Assembly (NCBI GenBank): GCA_023807065.1
Contig: JAJJLU010003917.1
Coordinates: 1 to 24,527 of the forward strand
DNA: 24,527 nt
Reading direction: 5' to 3'
Source of the DNA: Isotricha intestinalis
Taxonomy: Eukaryota > Ciliophora > Litostomatea > Vestibuliferida > Isotrichidae
Position numbers and translations under genes: made by a program. Positions 9,732-20,051 of the stretch are shown piece after piece. Under the pieces are notes generated by a model. That model did no database searches and was not told the DNA's origin. It saw only the letters and a program-made list of their open reading frames with translations. Position 1 is the stretch's first letter. The number at the start of each line of letters is the position of its first letter.

Positions 9732-10295
9732 TTAATTTTCATAAGATAAGGAGTTTAAAAAATACTTTTTCATTTTACTTTTAATATATTTATATAAATT
9801 ACTTCCAGAAACTTTTTTACAAGTTCCATTTAATTTAATATAAACAGCATAATCATTTTCATCTTCATCAATATAAGGAGTAGTATAAATTTTATCAGGA
9901 TAACCAATTTTAACAAAAATAGCAATAACATATAAATTGTCAATAACATTTTTATCTTTATCTAAAACAGGATAAAATTCAAAAGTAATAAAATTTTGTT
10001 TAACTATATGTTCATCAAATTTTGAAATCATTTTTTTAATTTGATATTTCATTTCCTCTTTTATTTCAATATTCATCTTTATTCCTTTTATTATTCCATT
10101 ATCATTTATTCCAAATAATAATACTCCTGAATTTGAATTTAAAAAAGCAGTTAAATATTTCATAAATAATTTTAAATGCTTTAATACATCTTGTTTTTTT
10201 GATAAATTAAATTGTTTAAATTCATAATTTTCATCTTCATATAAATCAACAATATTATCTAAAATAAAATTTTCAGGAAAAGAATTTTTCTTCAT
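9732..10295 (-). CDS. Small Schlafen-type AlbA_2 domain protein
   Basis: A 187-residue protein that is almost entirely one AlbA_2 (Schlafen-core) domain. Recognisable parts are the acidic entry motif with E20, E22 and E25 leading into EFKQF, and the Gly-containing turn FLNSNSGVLLFGINDNGIIKG at about residues 51-70. These are followed by a helix (EEMKYQIKKMISKF) and a beta region with YAVYIKLNGTCKKV near residues 150-163. In Schlafen relatives this fold binds nucleic acid and in some members cleaves tRNA or rRNA using conserved acidic residues. Whether this protein is a nuclease cannot be settled from the sequence. It lacks the helicase or other C-terminal regions of animal Schlafens and the helix-turn-helix regions of many bacterial AlbA_2 proteins. 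The start ATG at 10295 is the first in frame; the stop is TAA. It lies 95 bases downstream of the EF-hand gene on the same strand. Confidence 0.8.
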   Translation of the reverse strand: MKKNSFPENFILDNIVDLYEDENYEFKQFNLSKKQDVLKHLKLFMKYLTAFLNSNSGVLLFGINDNGIIKGIKMNIEIKEEMKYQIKKMISKFDEHIVKQNFITFEFYPVLDKDKNVIDNLYVIAIFVKIGYPDKIYTTPYIDEDENDYAVYIKLNGTCKKVSGSNLYKYIKSKMKKYFLNSLSYEN

Positions 10296-10390
10296 TAATT
10301 AATTAATAATTTAAAAAAAATATAAATACCAATATAAAAAAAATTTAATAAAAATAATAAACATTTTTGGAAATAAAAAAATATAATATA

Positions 10391-10681
10391 TTATCCATTA
10401 CTTTGAATCATAGATTCTAAAACATCTTTAATTAAAACTTCAAATTCTTTAAATTCAATTTTTCCAGAATTATCAGTATCTAAATATTTAAGAACTTCTT
10501 TAATATCTTCTTTTGTAGGAGGAGCAGCTCCCATGTCACTTGATATTTGAGATAATACTCTTTCTAATTCATGTTCATCTATTGACCCTGAATGATCTAT
10601 GTCTACTGAATCAAATGCTAATTTTGTTATTTCATGTAATTGCTCTTCATTGTTTAATATTTCTCTAATTGCATTTACCAT
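10391..10681 (-). CDS. Small EF-hand calcium-binding protein
   Basis: A 96-residue protein with a single pair of EF-hands. Loop 1 is D27 to E38 (DIDHSGSIDEHE) and loop 2 is D68 to E79 (DTDNSGKIEFKE). Both have the canonical 12-residue pattern with acidic or oxygen ligands at positions 1, 3, 5 and 12 and Gly at 6, so both should bind calcium. Helices flank both loops (LHEITKLAFDSV and FEVLIKDVLESMI). It is half the length of calmodulin or centrin and resembles the two-EF-hand proteins common in ciliates. No signal peptide is seen. The role is presumably calcium sensing or buffering; no partner can be inferred. Its codons are somewhat richer in G and C than the neighbours (for example the GAAPP segment, residues 51-55), as expected for a conserved, probably well-expressed gene. 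Start ATG at 10681, stop TAA. Confidence 0.9.
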   Translation of the reverse strand: MVNAIREILNNEEQLHEITKLAFDSVDIDHSGSIDEHELERVLSQISSDMGAAPPTKEDIKEVLKYLDTDNSGKIEFKEFEVLIKDVLESMIQSNG

Positions 10682-11052
10682 TTTTTTTATTAAAAAATAA
10701 TTTTTTATTTTTTTAATTCAATTTAAACCATTTTTAAAAAGTTAAACTTAAAAAATTTTTCTTTTATTTTAAAATTGTTTTTAAATATATTTTTAAGAAT
10801 TTGAAAGTATATATCAATTTTATTTATATAAAATTTAAAATTCATGATATTTTCTATTCTAATCAGATTTAAATAAAAAATATAAAATAAACCAATAAAT
10901 TATATTATATAAATAATAAATAAAAAAAGAAAGAATGTTTTTAATACTTTTTTCTCCTATTAATAAATATTTAATTGTTTAAATTTTCCTCATTGGAAAG
11001 AAAAAGTAAAATTTAAAAATAATAAAAAATTATAATAAATATAATAAAACAA
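10682..11052. other. Divergent intergenic region, A+T-rich
   Basis: These 371 bases separate the divergent EF-hand and small membrane-protein genes and must contain the promoters for both. There is no coding frame or repeat that I can support; long T runs lie beside the EF-hand start and A runs beside 11053. Confidence 0.45.
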
Positions 11053-11859
11053 ATGAAAAAAAACCTATTTTTTATAATCATTTTATTATTCTTCAATAAA
11101 TCATATCAACAAAAAGAAACAGAAAAAAAAGATTGGAAAACAATAAGAGATCAATTAGTATCATCAATACAATCAATAATTACAATGATTAAAGTCACAA
11201 ATTATGAAATATATGAAAATTATAAAGAATACTTTGATAAGACTGAAACATTACTTGCTCAAATAAAAGAAATTGATACGATTGAAGACTTTTCAAAAAA
11301 ATTTAAAGAATTAATTTCTAATGAATTTATAAAAAAAATTATTGAATATATTCCTCAAGAATACAAAGATTATTATGATAAACTTTTAAAGTATTATAAT
11401 CAAATTATTGATTATTATAATAAAAATAAAAAATTTATTGATGATTTTTTTCAAGGTAATAATGAGTTTATTGAAGAACAAAAAAAAATTATTGATAAAG
11501 GAACTGTTGAAAGAAATAAAGGAAATTATGATGTTGATAATTTAATAAATTTAGGAATTGTTGAAACTTTAATGTTTGCTTTTATTATTGTAATTTTAAT
11601 TATTTTAATTTATATTGGTAGAGGTTATTTTGAGAGAATCAAGTTAGAAAAAAATATAAAAAACAAACTTTTTGAGGTTCAAAACAATGAAATTAAAAAA
11701 AAAGAAATAAATCCAATTAAAGAAATTATAGATAATAAAGAAATTAAAATAAATAATGATAAAGAAGAAAATAAAGAAATAGTTAATGAAGAGATTAATC
11801 ATAATAATTTTTTAAATGAACCTTTAATACAAGAATTAGGAGATTTAGGTGTAAATTAA
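11053..11859 (+). CDS. Small type I membrane protein with helical ectodomain
   Basis: A 268-residue protein. The N-terminus is a clear signal peptide (MKKNLFFIIILLFFNKSYQ), followed by about 145 residues of Tyr/Lys/Glu-rich amphipathic helix (for example YDKLLKYYNQIIDYYNKN) that may form a coiled coil or helical bundle. One transmembrane helix lies at about residues 168-189 (LMFAFIIVILIILIYIG). The cytoplasmic tail of about 78 residues is highly charged with Lys/Glu/Asn repeats and ends LIQELGDLGVN. The ectodomain has no cysteines and few sequons, quite unlike the heavily glycosylated protein at 5077-7560. No family is recognised. The ATG at 11053 is fixed by the signal peptide; the stop is TAA. 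It stands alone on the plus strand, divergent from the EF-hand gene. Confidence 0.8.
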   Translation: MKKNLFFIIILLFFNKSYQQKETEKKDWKTIRDQLVSSIQSIITMIKVTNYEIYENYKEYFDKTETLLAQIKEIDTIEDFSKKFKELISNEFIKKIIEYIPQEYKDYYDKLLKYYNQIIDYYNKNKKFIDDFFQGNNEFIEEQKKIIDKGTVERNKGNYDVDNLINLGIVETLMFAFIIVILIILIYIGRGYFERIKLEKNIKNKLFEVQNNEIKKKEINPIKEIIDNKEIKINNDKEENKEIVNEEINHNNFLNEPLIQELGDLGVN

Positions 11860-11929
11860 TTAATTTTATTCAAAATTTTTAATTTTATTTCACTCTTATT
11901 CTTTCTAAAAATTTTCCTTTATAAATTTT

Positions 11930-12273
11930 AAATATTATTTATAGTATTTTAGTTTTTCAGAAAATTATTTAATTTTATTTTATTTTTTATATTCTTTACC
12001 ATAACTACCATTTATCATATCAAATTATTACTAAGTTAATTGCTTTGAATCCTTGAGTTTCAAAAAAATCATTTCACCACAATATAAATTATTAATTTAA
12101 AAGATCCCTTATTTGGATAGAATATTGTTTTATTATTCCTTTTTTTTGTTTATTCCATAATTTATATATTTAAAATAGCTCCTATCAAATTTGAAATATT
12201 TTTTATTCTTTTGTTCTTTTATATTAGTTTTTCCTATATTTATATCTCCTAATATAATTTCTATTTTTTTATA
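11930..12273 (-). pseudogene. Relic of a Rab/Ras-like small GTPase
   Basis: From 12273 to 12136 a minus-strand frame of 46 codons is bounded by TAA on both sides. It reads KIEIILGDINIGKTNI, the beta-1 strand and P-loop of a Rab/Ras-family GTPase: the G-x4-G-K-T motif GDINIGKT lies at 12226-12249. NKKYFKFDRSYFKYINYG follows, roughly where the switch I region would be. Downstream the frame is lost to several TAAs. Further on, KLKDSKQLT and FDMINGSYGKEYKK (about 11982-12065) appear where the alpha-2/beta-4 region of such a GTPase would fall. There is no intact start and no recognisable WDTAGQE or NKxD motif. I read this as an old, heavily decayed GTPase copy. Confidence 0.45.
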
Positions 12274-12511
12274 TTATTTTTATTCAATTTTTTAAACCCA
12301 TGCTCGATCTTGCTATTTATTTAGAATAAATTGGTTTACTGTTATTTTTAAATTAGATTAAAAATATTTTATTAATAATATAATATAATGATTTATTTAA
12401 TACCAATTATCCTATTTATAAATATATTAACATTGTATTTTTCAAGAAACAATCTCTCATCAAATATATATATATTAATAATAAAAATATTTACAAAATA
12501 CTCATTTAATA
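12274..12511. other. A+T-rich spacer downstream of the phosphatase gene
   Basis: This stretch holds no gene. It separates the GTPase relic from the 3' end of the PTPDC1-like gene. A short patch near 12297-12315 (cccatgctcgatcttgc) has more G and C than its surroundings and may be the decayed 5' part of the GTPase relic. Confidence 0.35.
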
Positions 12512-12809
12512 TTATTTAATCTTACCAATTTTTTCATTTAAATTTTTTTGCACACTATTCATATATTTCATTAAATCAATCAAAGCTCTATCACTTTTTC
12601 CTTTACATTTAGTCATATCTAAACCTTTTTTTCTAACTTTATTTCCTAACTCTGAATTTCTCGAATTAAAACATTTTAATTCATCAACAATACTTTTCCT
12701 ATGTAAACTATTTTTGCTAGGAATTTCTTTCTTTTCAAATAATATACTTTTGCTTCTTGAGAAATTTTTTTTTACATTTCTTATATTATTAGTATTATTA
12801 TCATTTTTC

Positions 12810-12864
<55 letters not shown>

Positions 12865-15184
12865 TATCTAAAAGAGAAGGCTTTTTGTCTTCTTGTCCAA
12901 TATAATTATTAGTGGGAATTTCATTTTTATTCATTGAACAAATAGGTGAAAGAGGACTTTTAAATATATTTTTTTTTAAACTTTTTTTTGAATTTGTAGA
13001 ATTAGCATCAATAGAACTAGATGAACAAGAATTGGAACCTTTATTTAATATTTCTTCAATTACTTCTTCAATTTGTTTAGATTTCCTAGTAATAGTTTTC
13101 TCAGGTGTTAAAGAATCAATTGAAAAACCAGAAATACCTTCATTAGTATAATTTAAATTAGATTTAATATCATCGATAAATACATTTTTTTTACTTGAAA
13201 AATGCCTATTTAAAACATTATATATTTTCTTTAATTTAGCTTCATTATTTATACTATAATGATTTTTTAATTGTAATACATTATTTCCTGTATTTTGTCT
13301 TTGAATAAAAATAGGTGAACTATCAGATACATTTGAATTTTTTAAAAAATGAGAATCTGATTTTACAAACATTGATATTCGTTTTCTTGGAATTGGTCTT
13401 AAAGGAACTGTATTATTTATTTCATTTGATATTGTAAATTCAATTGGAATATTTTTTCTTTTTGGACAAAAAAAACAAGTTGATTCATTTAAACTTTCAT
13501 TTTCAGTTATTTTCAAAGAATAATATATTGATTTTATTATTTTAGATAATCCTTTTATTAAAGGAAGAATTAATTCATTGTATTTTTCATTAGTAGTTTT
13601 TTCACTAAATGAAAAACCAAGTAATTCTAATGATAATCTTTCAATCATTTTATCAAAATTACCTTCTTCTTCAATTCCTTTAGGAGGGAAATTTAATAAA
13701 AAATTAGCAAAATAAAATAAAACTTCATATTCAAAGCAATGATATTCTTTTTTAATAAAATCAAAAAATTCTTTTATTTTACAATTATCTATATTTTGAA
13801 AAGATATAAAATCATCAATTAGTTTAGAATATTCATTATATAAATTATTAGAAATAATAATTTCAGTTCTTTCAGGACTTATAACAAACTCAACACAATC
13901 TTCAAACCAATCAAATAATAATTCAATAATAATCATTAAATTTTCAGTTTCTTCAAATAAAACCCAATTACTTTTATTAATCATATTTTTCATAGCAACT
14001 AATATATTTTCTAATTCATCATTCCAATCAATTAATAATCCTTGAAATAATTTATATATCATAATATTATCTAAATTATATTTTTTTTTTAAAAAGCAAA
14101 TTTTTTCTAAAACTTTAACAATTAATTTAGGTACAAATCCATATTTTTTCAATTCTTCTCCATAAAGTAAATCTTCTTGTCTTTTTAAATAAACATCAAT
14201 GCTTTCTTTATTTCCAAAAATTAATCTAGAATGATTTAAAAAATCTTCGAATTTCTTACAATATTTAATTTGTTGTTTAGTTTCAACACATTTTTTTCTT
14301 TTACTTCTAACTTCCCTGATGACAGTATCACAATCTTTAAGACTACTAAATAATAAATAGCAAACTATAACAACACCAGTTCTTCCATAACCAGCATGAC
14401 AATGAACAAGACATTTAGCTTTATTATCAATAATAGTACTAATTTCTTTAACAATATCTAACATAAAATTCATAGAAGAAGGAACTTCCATATCTTTCCA
14501 TCCACTTAATTTACATTTAATATCATCTCCTGTAAATACAGAAGGATTATATGAATAACCTGCACTTGTTAAATTATATGCATTTGGACCACAATATGGA
14601 TGCTCTCCTTCTCTTTGTAAATTTACTATTAAACCTATGTTTAATTCCTTAAATTTTGATACTAATTTATATTTTTCGATTAATACTTCTGAAGGACGTT
14701 GAGATGCTATTATATTATCTGTTATATAATTTGAATTTAATCCTTCTATTGCATTGTTATTTGATTTATTGTTTAAATAATTTTCATGTTTACAATTTTT
14801 GCCTCCACAAAAAAAACAACGTAATTTATCTTTAAATTCATGAAAAAATTTCTTTCTTAGTTTTTCAGGTTCTTTTTTAATTGTTCCTATTCCATTGCCT
14901 GATTGAAAATTTGAGCTTTTATTTCTTTTTTTTGATATTATATTTAATCGAGTTGTAGATATTTTTGGGTTTGTAGTTTCTTTTAATAATGAATCTATAT
15001 GATTGTTATTTTGGTTATTTATTTGAAGAAGATCTTTCTTTTTAGTTAATATATAATCTAATTCAGAATTTTGATCAGAGGATTTTTTCTTTTTTTGTTT
15101 TTTATTTTTGAAACAATCAAAAATTAATTTGTCTAAACAAGAACATTTGGTTTTTACTGGATGGATATTTGAATTGCTATTCAT
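12512..15184 (-). CDS. PTPDC1-like dual-specificity protein phosphatase
   Basis: An 890-residue protein with a cysteine-phosphatase domain at about residues 155-320. The signature loop is VHCHAGYGRTG with nucleophile C262 and R268. The upstream segment GWKDMEVPS supplies the likely general acid D231. The block LIVNLQREGEHPYCGP (about 185-200) and the downstream VRSKRKKCVETKQQI match PTPDC1-type phosphatases, a family linked in animals to cilia and centrioles. All catalytic residues are present, so it should be active on phosphotyrosine or phosphoserine/threonine. Residues 1-150 are a basic leader with a short Cys/His cluster (CFFCGGKNCKHE). Residues about 340-570 are helical and of unknown role. 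The tail is low-complexity with an N17 tract at about residue 790. The ATG at 15184 opens the frame and TAA ends it. The phosphatase call is firm; a ciliary role is inference. Confidence 0.92.
12810..12862 (-). repeat. TTA/AAT trinucleotide repeat encoding poly-Asn
   Basis: An uninterrupted TTA run of nearly 18 units on the plus strand gives AAT codons and 17 consecutive Asn in the phosphatase tail. The length is likely to vary between strains or alleles. It keeps the frame, as expected for a coding microsatellite. Confidence 0.95.
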
Positions 15185-15514
15185 TTTAATTTTTATTACA
15201 TTTATATATTATTATTATTGTTATTAAAAAAATTTATTTTAATTGTTTTTAAAAAACATTTAGAATAAGTTTTTTTTATGTTTTTTTTATAAGGTTTATT
15301 TTATTTTTTAATATAATTGAATTTTTGAGAGGAAATTAATAGGAGTTAATTTTAATAAAGGAAAAATTTTATTATAATTATTTATTTTATTATTCAAAAA
15401 TTTTTTTTATTTATATACTGTTAAATATTAATTTTCACTTTTTTTAATTAAATTAATAAATTATCTCTAAAAATTTTCTTTATTTTCAAAAAAAAATAAA
15501 ATTCTAAATATTTA
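15185..15514. other. A+T-rich region upstream of the phosphatase gene
   Basis: No gene or relic can be supported here. Poly-A and poly-T runs and stops in all frames dominate. The part next to 15185 presumably carries the phosphatase promoter. Confidence 0.45.
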
Positions 15515-15853
15515 AAACACAAGAAGAGAATAAAAAAGGTAAAAATTTAATCTTTTCAATAAATGAAAAAATACATTCAATTAAATAAAATCAATTTAAA
15601 GAATTAGAAAAACATTTAAAATCTAAAGAAATAACAATGATAATGAATTATTAAATAAATATAATATGGAATCAATGGATTAATTTTTATTTATTGAATT
15701 AATATAAAGAATATTATGAAGATTAATTGTGAACATCATAAAAAATATTTTATTTTATAAAGTAAAAAAAGAATTATTGTTATTATTGATGGGTTATATT
15801 TAAAATTTGTTTTTAACCATATTATATTAAAAAGAAAAAAATATGGCTTATAA
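15515..15853 (+). pseudogene. Short gene relic of unknown family
   Basis: The best-preserved block is 15725-15850, 42 codons with one internal TAA at 15758-15760, ending in TAA at 15851-15853. It reads NCEHHKKYFIL, then SKKRIIVIIDGLYLKF and an HIILKRKKYGL tail, which is far from random composition. Upstream blocks (SINEKIHSIK, then NQFKELEKHLKSKE, then NDNELLNKYNMESMD) are in other frames and interrupted by TAA. No family is recognised. It lies tail-to-tail with the kinase gene, 41 bases from that gene's stop. Confidence 0.4.
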
Positions 15854-15894
15854 ATTAAGTTATTTATAATTAATAAATTAGTATATATAAAATT

Positions 15895-17246
15895 TTATTT
15901 TTGTTTTAAACTTCCACTGTTTTTTTTATTAGAAAAATTTTTATTTGATTTTTTATTAGTATTATTAAGTGTCATAGATAAATTAATGGTAACTTTCTTT
16001 TCTTGAAAAGGATACATCTTTTTATTTTTTTTTCCTTTAATTCTTTCCTTATTTAAAAACTCATATTCTTCATCTTCAGAAATAATACCAATGAAATTTC
16101 CATTAGCTTTATTTAAACTATTATTAGAAATATTACCATTAAAAGAAGAATTTAAATTTAAAGAAGGTAAATTTTTTTTTTCATAAGTATTTTTCATTTT
16201 TTTTTCAGGAGAAAAAGAAAAATTTCTTAAATCATTAGATTTAATAGATAAAGATCTTTCAATTGAACTTTCTCCTTTTGAACTTAAACCTGGATCATAA
16301 TTTGTAGAAATATCTAAAAATTTATTATAACGCATATTTATATTATTATTATAATCTATATTTGAAAAATCTTTTTTATAATTTTTACTAATGTGTACTT
16401 TATTATTTTTATTATTATCAATATTATTTATATTATTAAATTGATATAAATCTAAATTTTCTTTTAATAGAAAGTTTTTAAATTTTTGATTTAATATAGA
16501 AATTAAATCTTTAAATGAATTTTCATTTTTATTAATTTGATTATAATTAAAGTCAAAATTATTATTATTATAATTTTGATTTTGAGAAGATTGAAAATTA
16601 AAGCTTCCACAGAAAGAAGAAGCAACTAATCTTCTTGCAATATAATCTAAAACATTAACTGGTTTTTCATCATCTAAATATAAACTTTCTTCATCATCTT
16701 TATATAAAGATATTTTATCTAAAGGAAAAGGAGATGATTTATGTTGAGATGTTGTTCTTCCTTCTTTAACATCATTTATATATGTTCTATAAGTTTCTCT
16801 TTGTTCAAAAGCTGATTTTTGATTATTAAATTCATTTGAATTATTTTTTTTAATTATATTTGGATTTTTATTCTCTAATTTAGAGATTATTCTTTCTTTT
16901 TGTTCTTCTTTATTGTTTAATGTTAAATTATTTTTTTTTGAAATAGCTTCTTCATCATTATTTGTGTTAATATTTGAATATATTATACTATTAATATTAT
17001 TAATATTTGTATTTTCTTGAGTATTATTTTCTTTATTTTTTTTTATTATATAGTTTTGTTCTTTTAATGTTGGTATTATAATACTTTTTGAAAATTCTTT
17101 TATTTTTTTCTTTATTAATGTACTTAATTCTGTACTTGATACAACATTACTATTTCTTTTATTTATTTTATTTCTTATTTTTATATTATTTGCATTATTA
17201 TGTCTATATGAACTAAAATCTTGTTTCCCTTTAATTTTGTTTATTC

Positions 17247-17305
<59 letters not shown>

Positions 17306-19026
17306 TTATTGTTATTATTATTATTATTATTTGCTATACTTATATTTGTTACTTTTAATTTTTGATTTGAATTATTAAAAGAATTTTTATTTTTGTTTAA
17401 ATTTGTCTTTATTTGAATTATTTTTTTATTTTTAAATATATTATTATTAGAACAATTCCCAGAAAATTTCCTATTAGTTTCTCTAACAATCATTTCTTTT
17501 TCTTTTTCAAATTCTTCTCTTTTATTATTCCCATTAATAATAGTTTTATTATGTTTCATTCCTTCACTTTTTAAAATATAAGGAACAAAATTAATATTTT
17601 TCTGACTTTTAATTCCTAATTCTTTTTCATCTTTTAAAACAGGAGTTTCATTTCTTTTTTCTTTCTTAAATTTATCTTTTTTAATATCTAAATTTTTATC
17701 TTCACTATTTATATAATAACTTCTATTACTTTTTAAACTTGTTTCAGTTTCGGCTTGAGTTTTATTAAATTCAACAAGACCATTATTAATTTTAATATTT
17801 TTATGATTATTTATATTTTTATTATTTTTCCCTTCATTATTTTCAATAGTCCCTTTCTCATCTTTAATACTAATATTTTTAATATTACTTCTTGCAGTTT
17901 TTGGTCTTTCATTATCTTTTTTTTTTTCTTTTTCAATTCTCAAGTTATCATCTTTTAAAAATTTTTCAAATAATTTACTATTTAAATCACTAACACTTTC
18001 ATTTCCTTCTCTAATATATTTTTTTAAACATAAATAATAAACACAAGTAATAGGATCAAATCTATTATTTAAAATATTTAATTTACATTTTTCCCTATCA
18101 AAATTATATTTTTCAACAATATCCAAAATTTTTTCATCAACAGGAATTTCATTAACTCCAATAGTAATTCCTCCAATTAAATGAGGAGAAACTAAATTAA
18201 ACCAAGGATGTTTTTTAATATCTTTAATAGTATATCTTTCTAAAGGATTAATTTTCATAATATTATTGAGTAAATCTTTAGCATCTTTAGATAAATTATT
18301 AGGAATAATATAATCATGATTTAATATTTTTCTACAAATAATATCTTCTTTACTTTCAGCAAAAGGTAAACTTCCACATAACATAGCATATAATATAATA
18401 CCACAAGACCAAATATCACTTGAAGTTCCATTATATTCATTTCCATTTAACATTTCTGGAGGAGCATAAGAAGGAGTACCACAAGGTGTTTGTAAATATA
18501 TATTTTTATTATAAAATGTACTTAAACCAAAATCTGATATTTTAATATTTGTATTATAATCTAATAGTATATTTTCTGGCTTTAAATCTCTATGAATTAT
18601 ATTTTGCTCATGTAAATATTCTACTCCATTTATTATTTGCTGAAATAAACGACATGCTTCTTTTTCATTTAATTTACCATTATTTACTATATAATCAAAT
18701 AATTCTCCTTTTTCACAATATTCCATTACTATATATAAACTTGTTTTACTTTCCATTATTTCATATAATTGTATTATGTTTTTGTGATGAAGTTTTTTCA
18801 ATATATTTATTTCTTTTTTTAATCTTTGAACATCTCTTTCATCTTCTAATAAACGAGATTTATCTAATATTTTTATTGCTGTCTTTTCATGAGTATGTAT
18901 TTGAGTTGCTACCTTTACTTTTGCAAAAGCTCCTTCTCCTAATGTTTGACCTAAAATATATGGACCTTTTTTTTTTGGGTTTTTAATTGTGTTTGAAATT
19001 TGATCTTTTATTTTTTCATTATTCAT
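15895..19026 (-). CDS. SNF1/AMPK-type Ser/Thr protein kinase with long Asn-rich tail
   Basis: A 1043-residue protein. The kinase domain spans about residues 23-276 and is complete: Gly loop LGEGAFAKV (29-37), catalytic K52, E72 in helix C, HRDLKPEN (145-152, catalytic D147), DFG (165-167), and an activation loop in which T180 in LQTPCGTPSYAPPE corresponds to the LKB1-phosphorylated Thr of AMPK. The APE motif is PPE here, a mild variant. Residues about 285-340 (VDEKILDIVEKYNFDREK onward) resemble the UBA-like autoinhibitory segment of SNF1/MARK-family kinases. The remaining 700 residues are Asn/Lys/Ser-rich, with poly-Asn tracts at about residues 570-600, and no KA1 domain is obvious. The likely role is energy- or stress-related phosphorylation in cytosol or nucleus. 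The ATG at 19026 lies 22 residues before the domain; the stop is TAA. Confidence 0.93.
17248..17331 (-). repeat. Interrupted AAT repeat encoding poly-Asn in the kinase tail
   Basis: In protein order, 11 Asn codons (one of them AAC), one Lys, then 16 Asn codons. This is a 28-codon coding microsatellite in the non-catalytic tail of the kinase. It probably expands and contracts without harming the kinase domain. Confidence 0.95.
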
Positions 19027-19074
19027 TTATTTTATATTTTATTTCTTTTTAAATAAATAAATATATTTTATATC

Positions 19075-20051
19075 ATGAAATTTAATGATTTTAATAAAAA
19101 TAATATTAAAAAAAATATGAGTGAAAATATTACACAGACAGAATATTCTCATTTCTTTTTTTTAGATTATACTTTTCTTTCTTATAGATATTTACTTTTT
19201 GGGAAAAAAATTAAAGACCCAAAAAAATAAGAGATTATAATTTTGATTTGGAAGAAACATTAAATGTTTTAGTTTTATCATATATGGATTGATTTAAAGA
19301 TAAAGAAAAAGATAAAGATAAAGAAATTAAAGATATTATAAAAAAAATAAAAATTAAAAATCTTTTGAGAAATAATTTAAATCAAAAAATTAAATTAAAA
19401 AAATGATTTAGTAAATAAAAAACAAGCTTTTCAAATATTAGAAGATGAAAAAAAGAAGAAAAATTAAAATTTAAAAGACAATATGAATATACTGAAGATG
19501 AATTAAAAACTAAAAAAAATATATTAAAGTTTTATCTAATATTTTTAACGATGTTCAAAATTTTTTATTGATAATTTAAGGATTAAGGAAGGTCATACTG
19601 AAGATTTATGTCATAAAATTACTATTCAAAAATTTATTAAATTTAATAATCATTATATTAAAGAAATTAAATTATTAAATTCAGATATTAAAAAAATAAA
19701 AAAAGAAATTATAGAAATAAAAAAAGTTAATCAACTATATAAAGAAGAAATTAAAATTGATAAAGTAGAAATAAAGATTTAATAAGAGTTATGGAATTTT
19801 ATAGAAGAATTATTTTATCTCTTCAAACTAAAATCAAAGTTTTAAAAAATTCTTTTGATAATATGACTAAAACTTTAAAGTATTTCAATTTAGGTGATAT
19901 AGTTAATTTTTAATTAAATAAAAAAGAATTAAGTATTACTCACTTTGAAATTTATTTTGATGATTTAAATGAAATGGATAATGAAAAATTTAATTTAATT
20001 GAAAAAATAAATGCTTTAATATATTTTAATACAATTTTAAATAATCAGTAA
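19075..20051 (+). pseudogene. Broken gene for a Lys/Glu-rich coiled-coil protein
   Basis: A plus-strand relic head-to-head with the kinase gene, 48 bases from its ATG. An ATG at 19075 opens 51 codons ending in TAA at 19228. The text then continues in another frame (RDYNFDLEETLNVLVLSYMD, with a TGA at 19290) through a Lys/Asp-rich stretch to TGA at 19404. Later blocks are long: 63 codons from 19591 to TAA at 19780 (GHTEDLCHKITIQKF onward), then from about 19780 to TAA at 20049 with one internal TAA at 19911 (LIRVMEFYRRIILSLQTKIK, then IEKINALIYFNTILNN). Several shifts lie in A runs. The product would have been a soluble, largely helical protein of about 320 residues of unknown function. Sequencing error is unlikely, because neighbouring genes with equally long A runs are intact. 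Confidence 0.6.

Noticed and set aside
12714..12905. Plus-strand Leu-rich open frame opposite the poly-Asn tract
   Set aside because: It is the antisense of the AAT repeat and phosphatase tail; poly-Leu arises from reading TTA codons.
18549..18986. 145-codon plus-strand frame inside the kinase gene
   Set aside because: It lies exactly antisense to the conserved kinase domain and has hydrophobic shadow composition.
19075..20051. Frameshifts as sequencing errors in homopolymers
   Set aside because: Adjacent genes with equally long A and T runs read through intact over kilobases, and this segment also has nonsense codons away from homopolymers.
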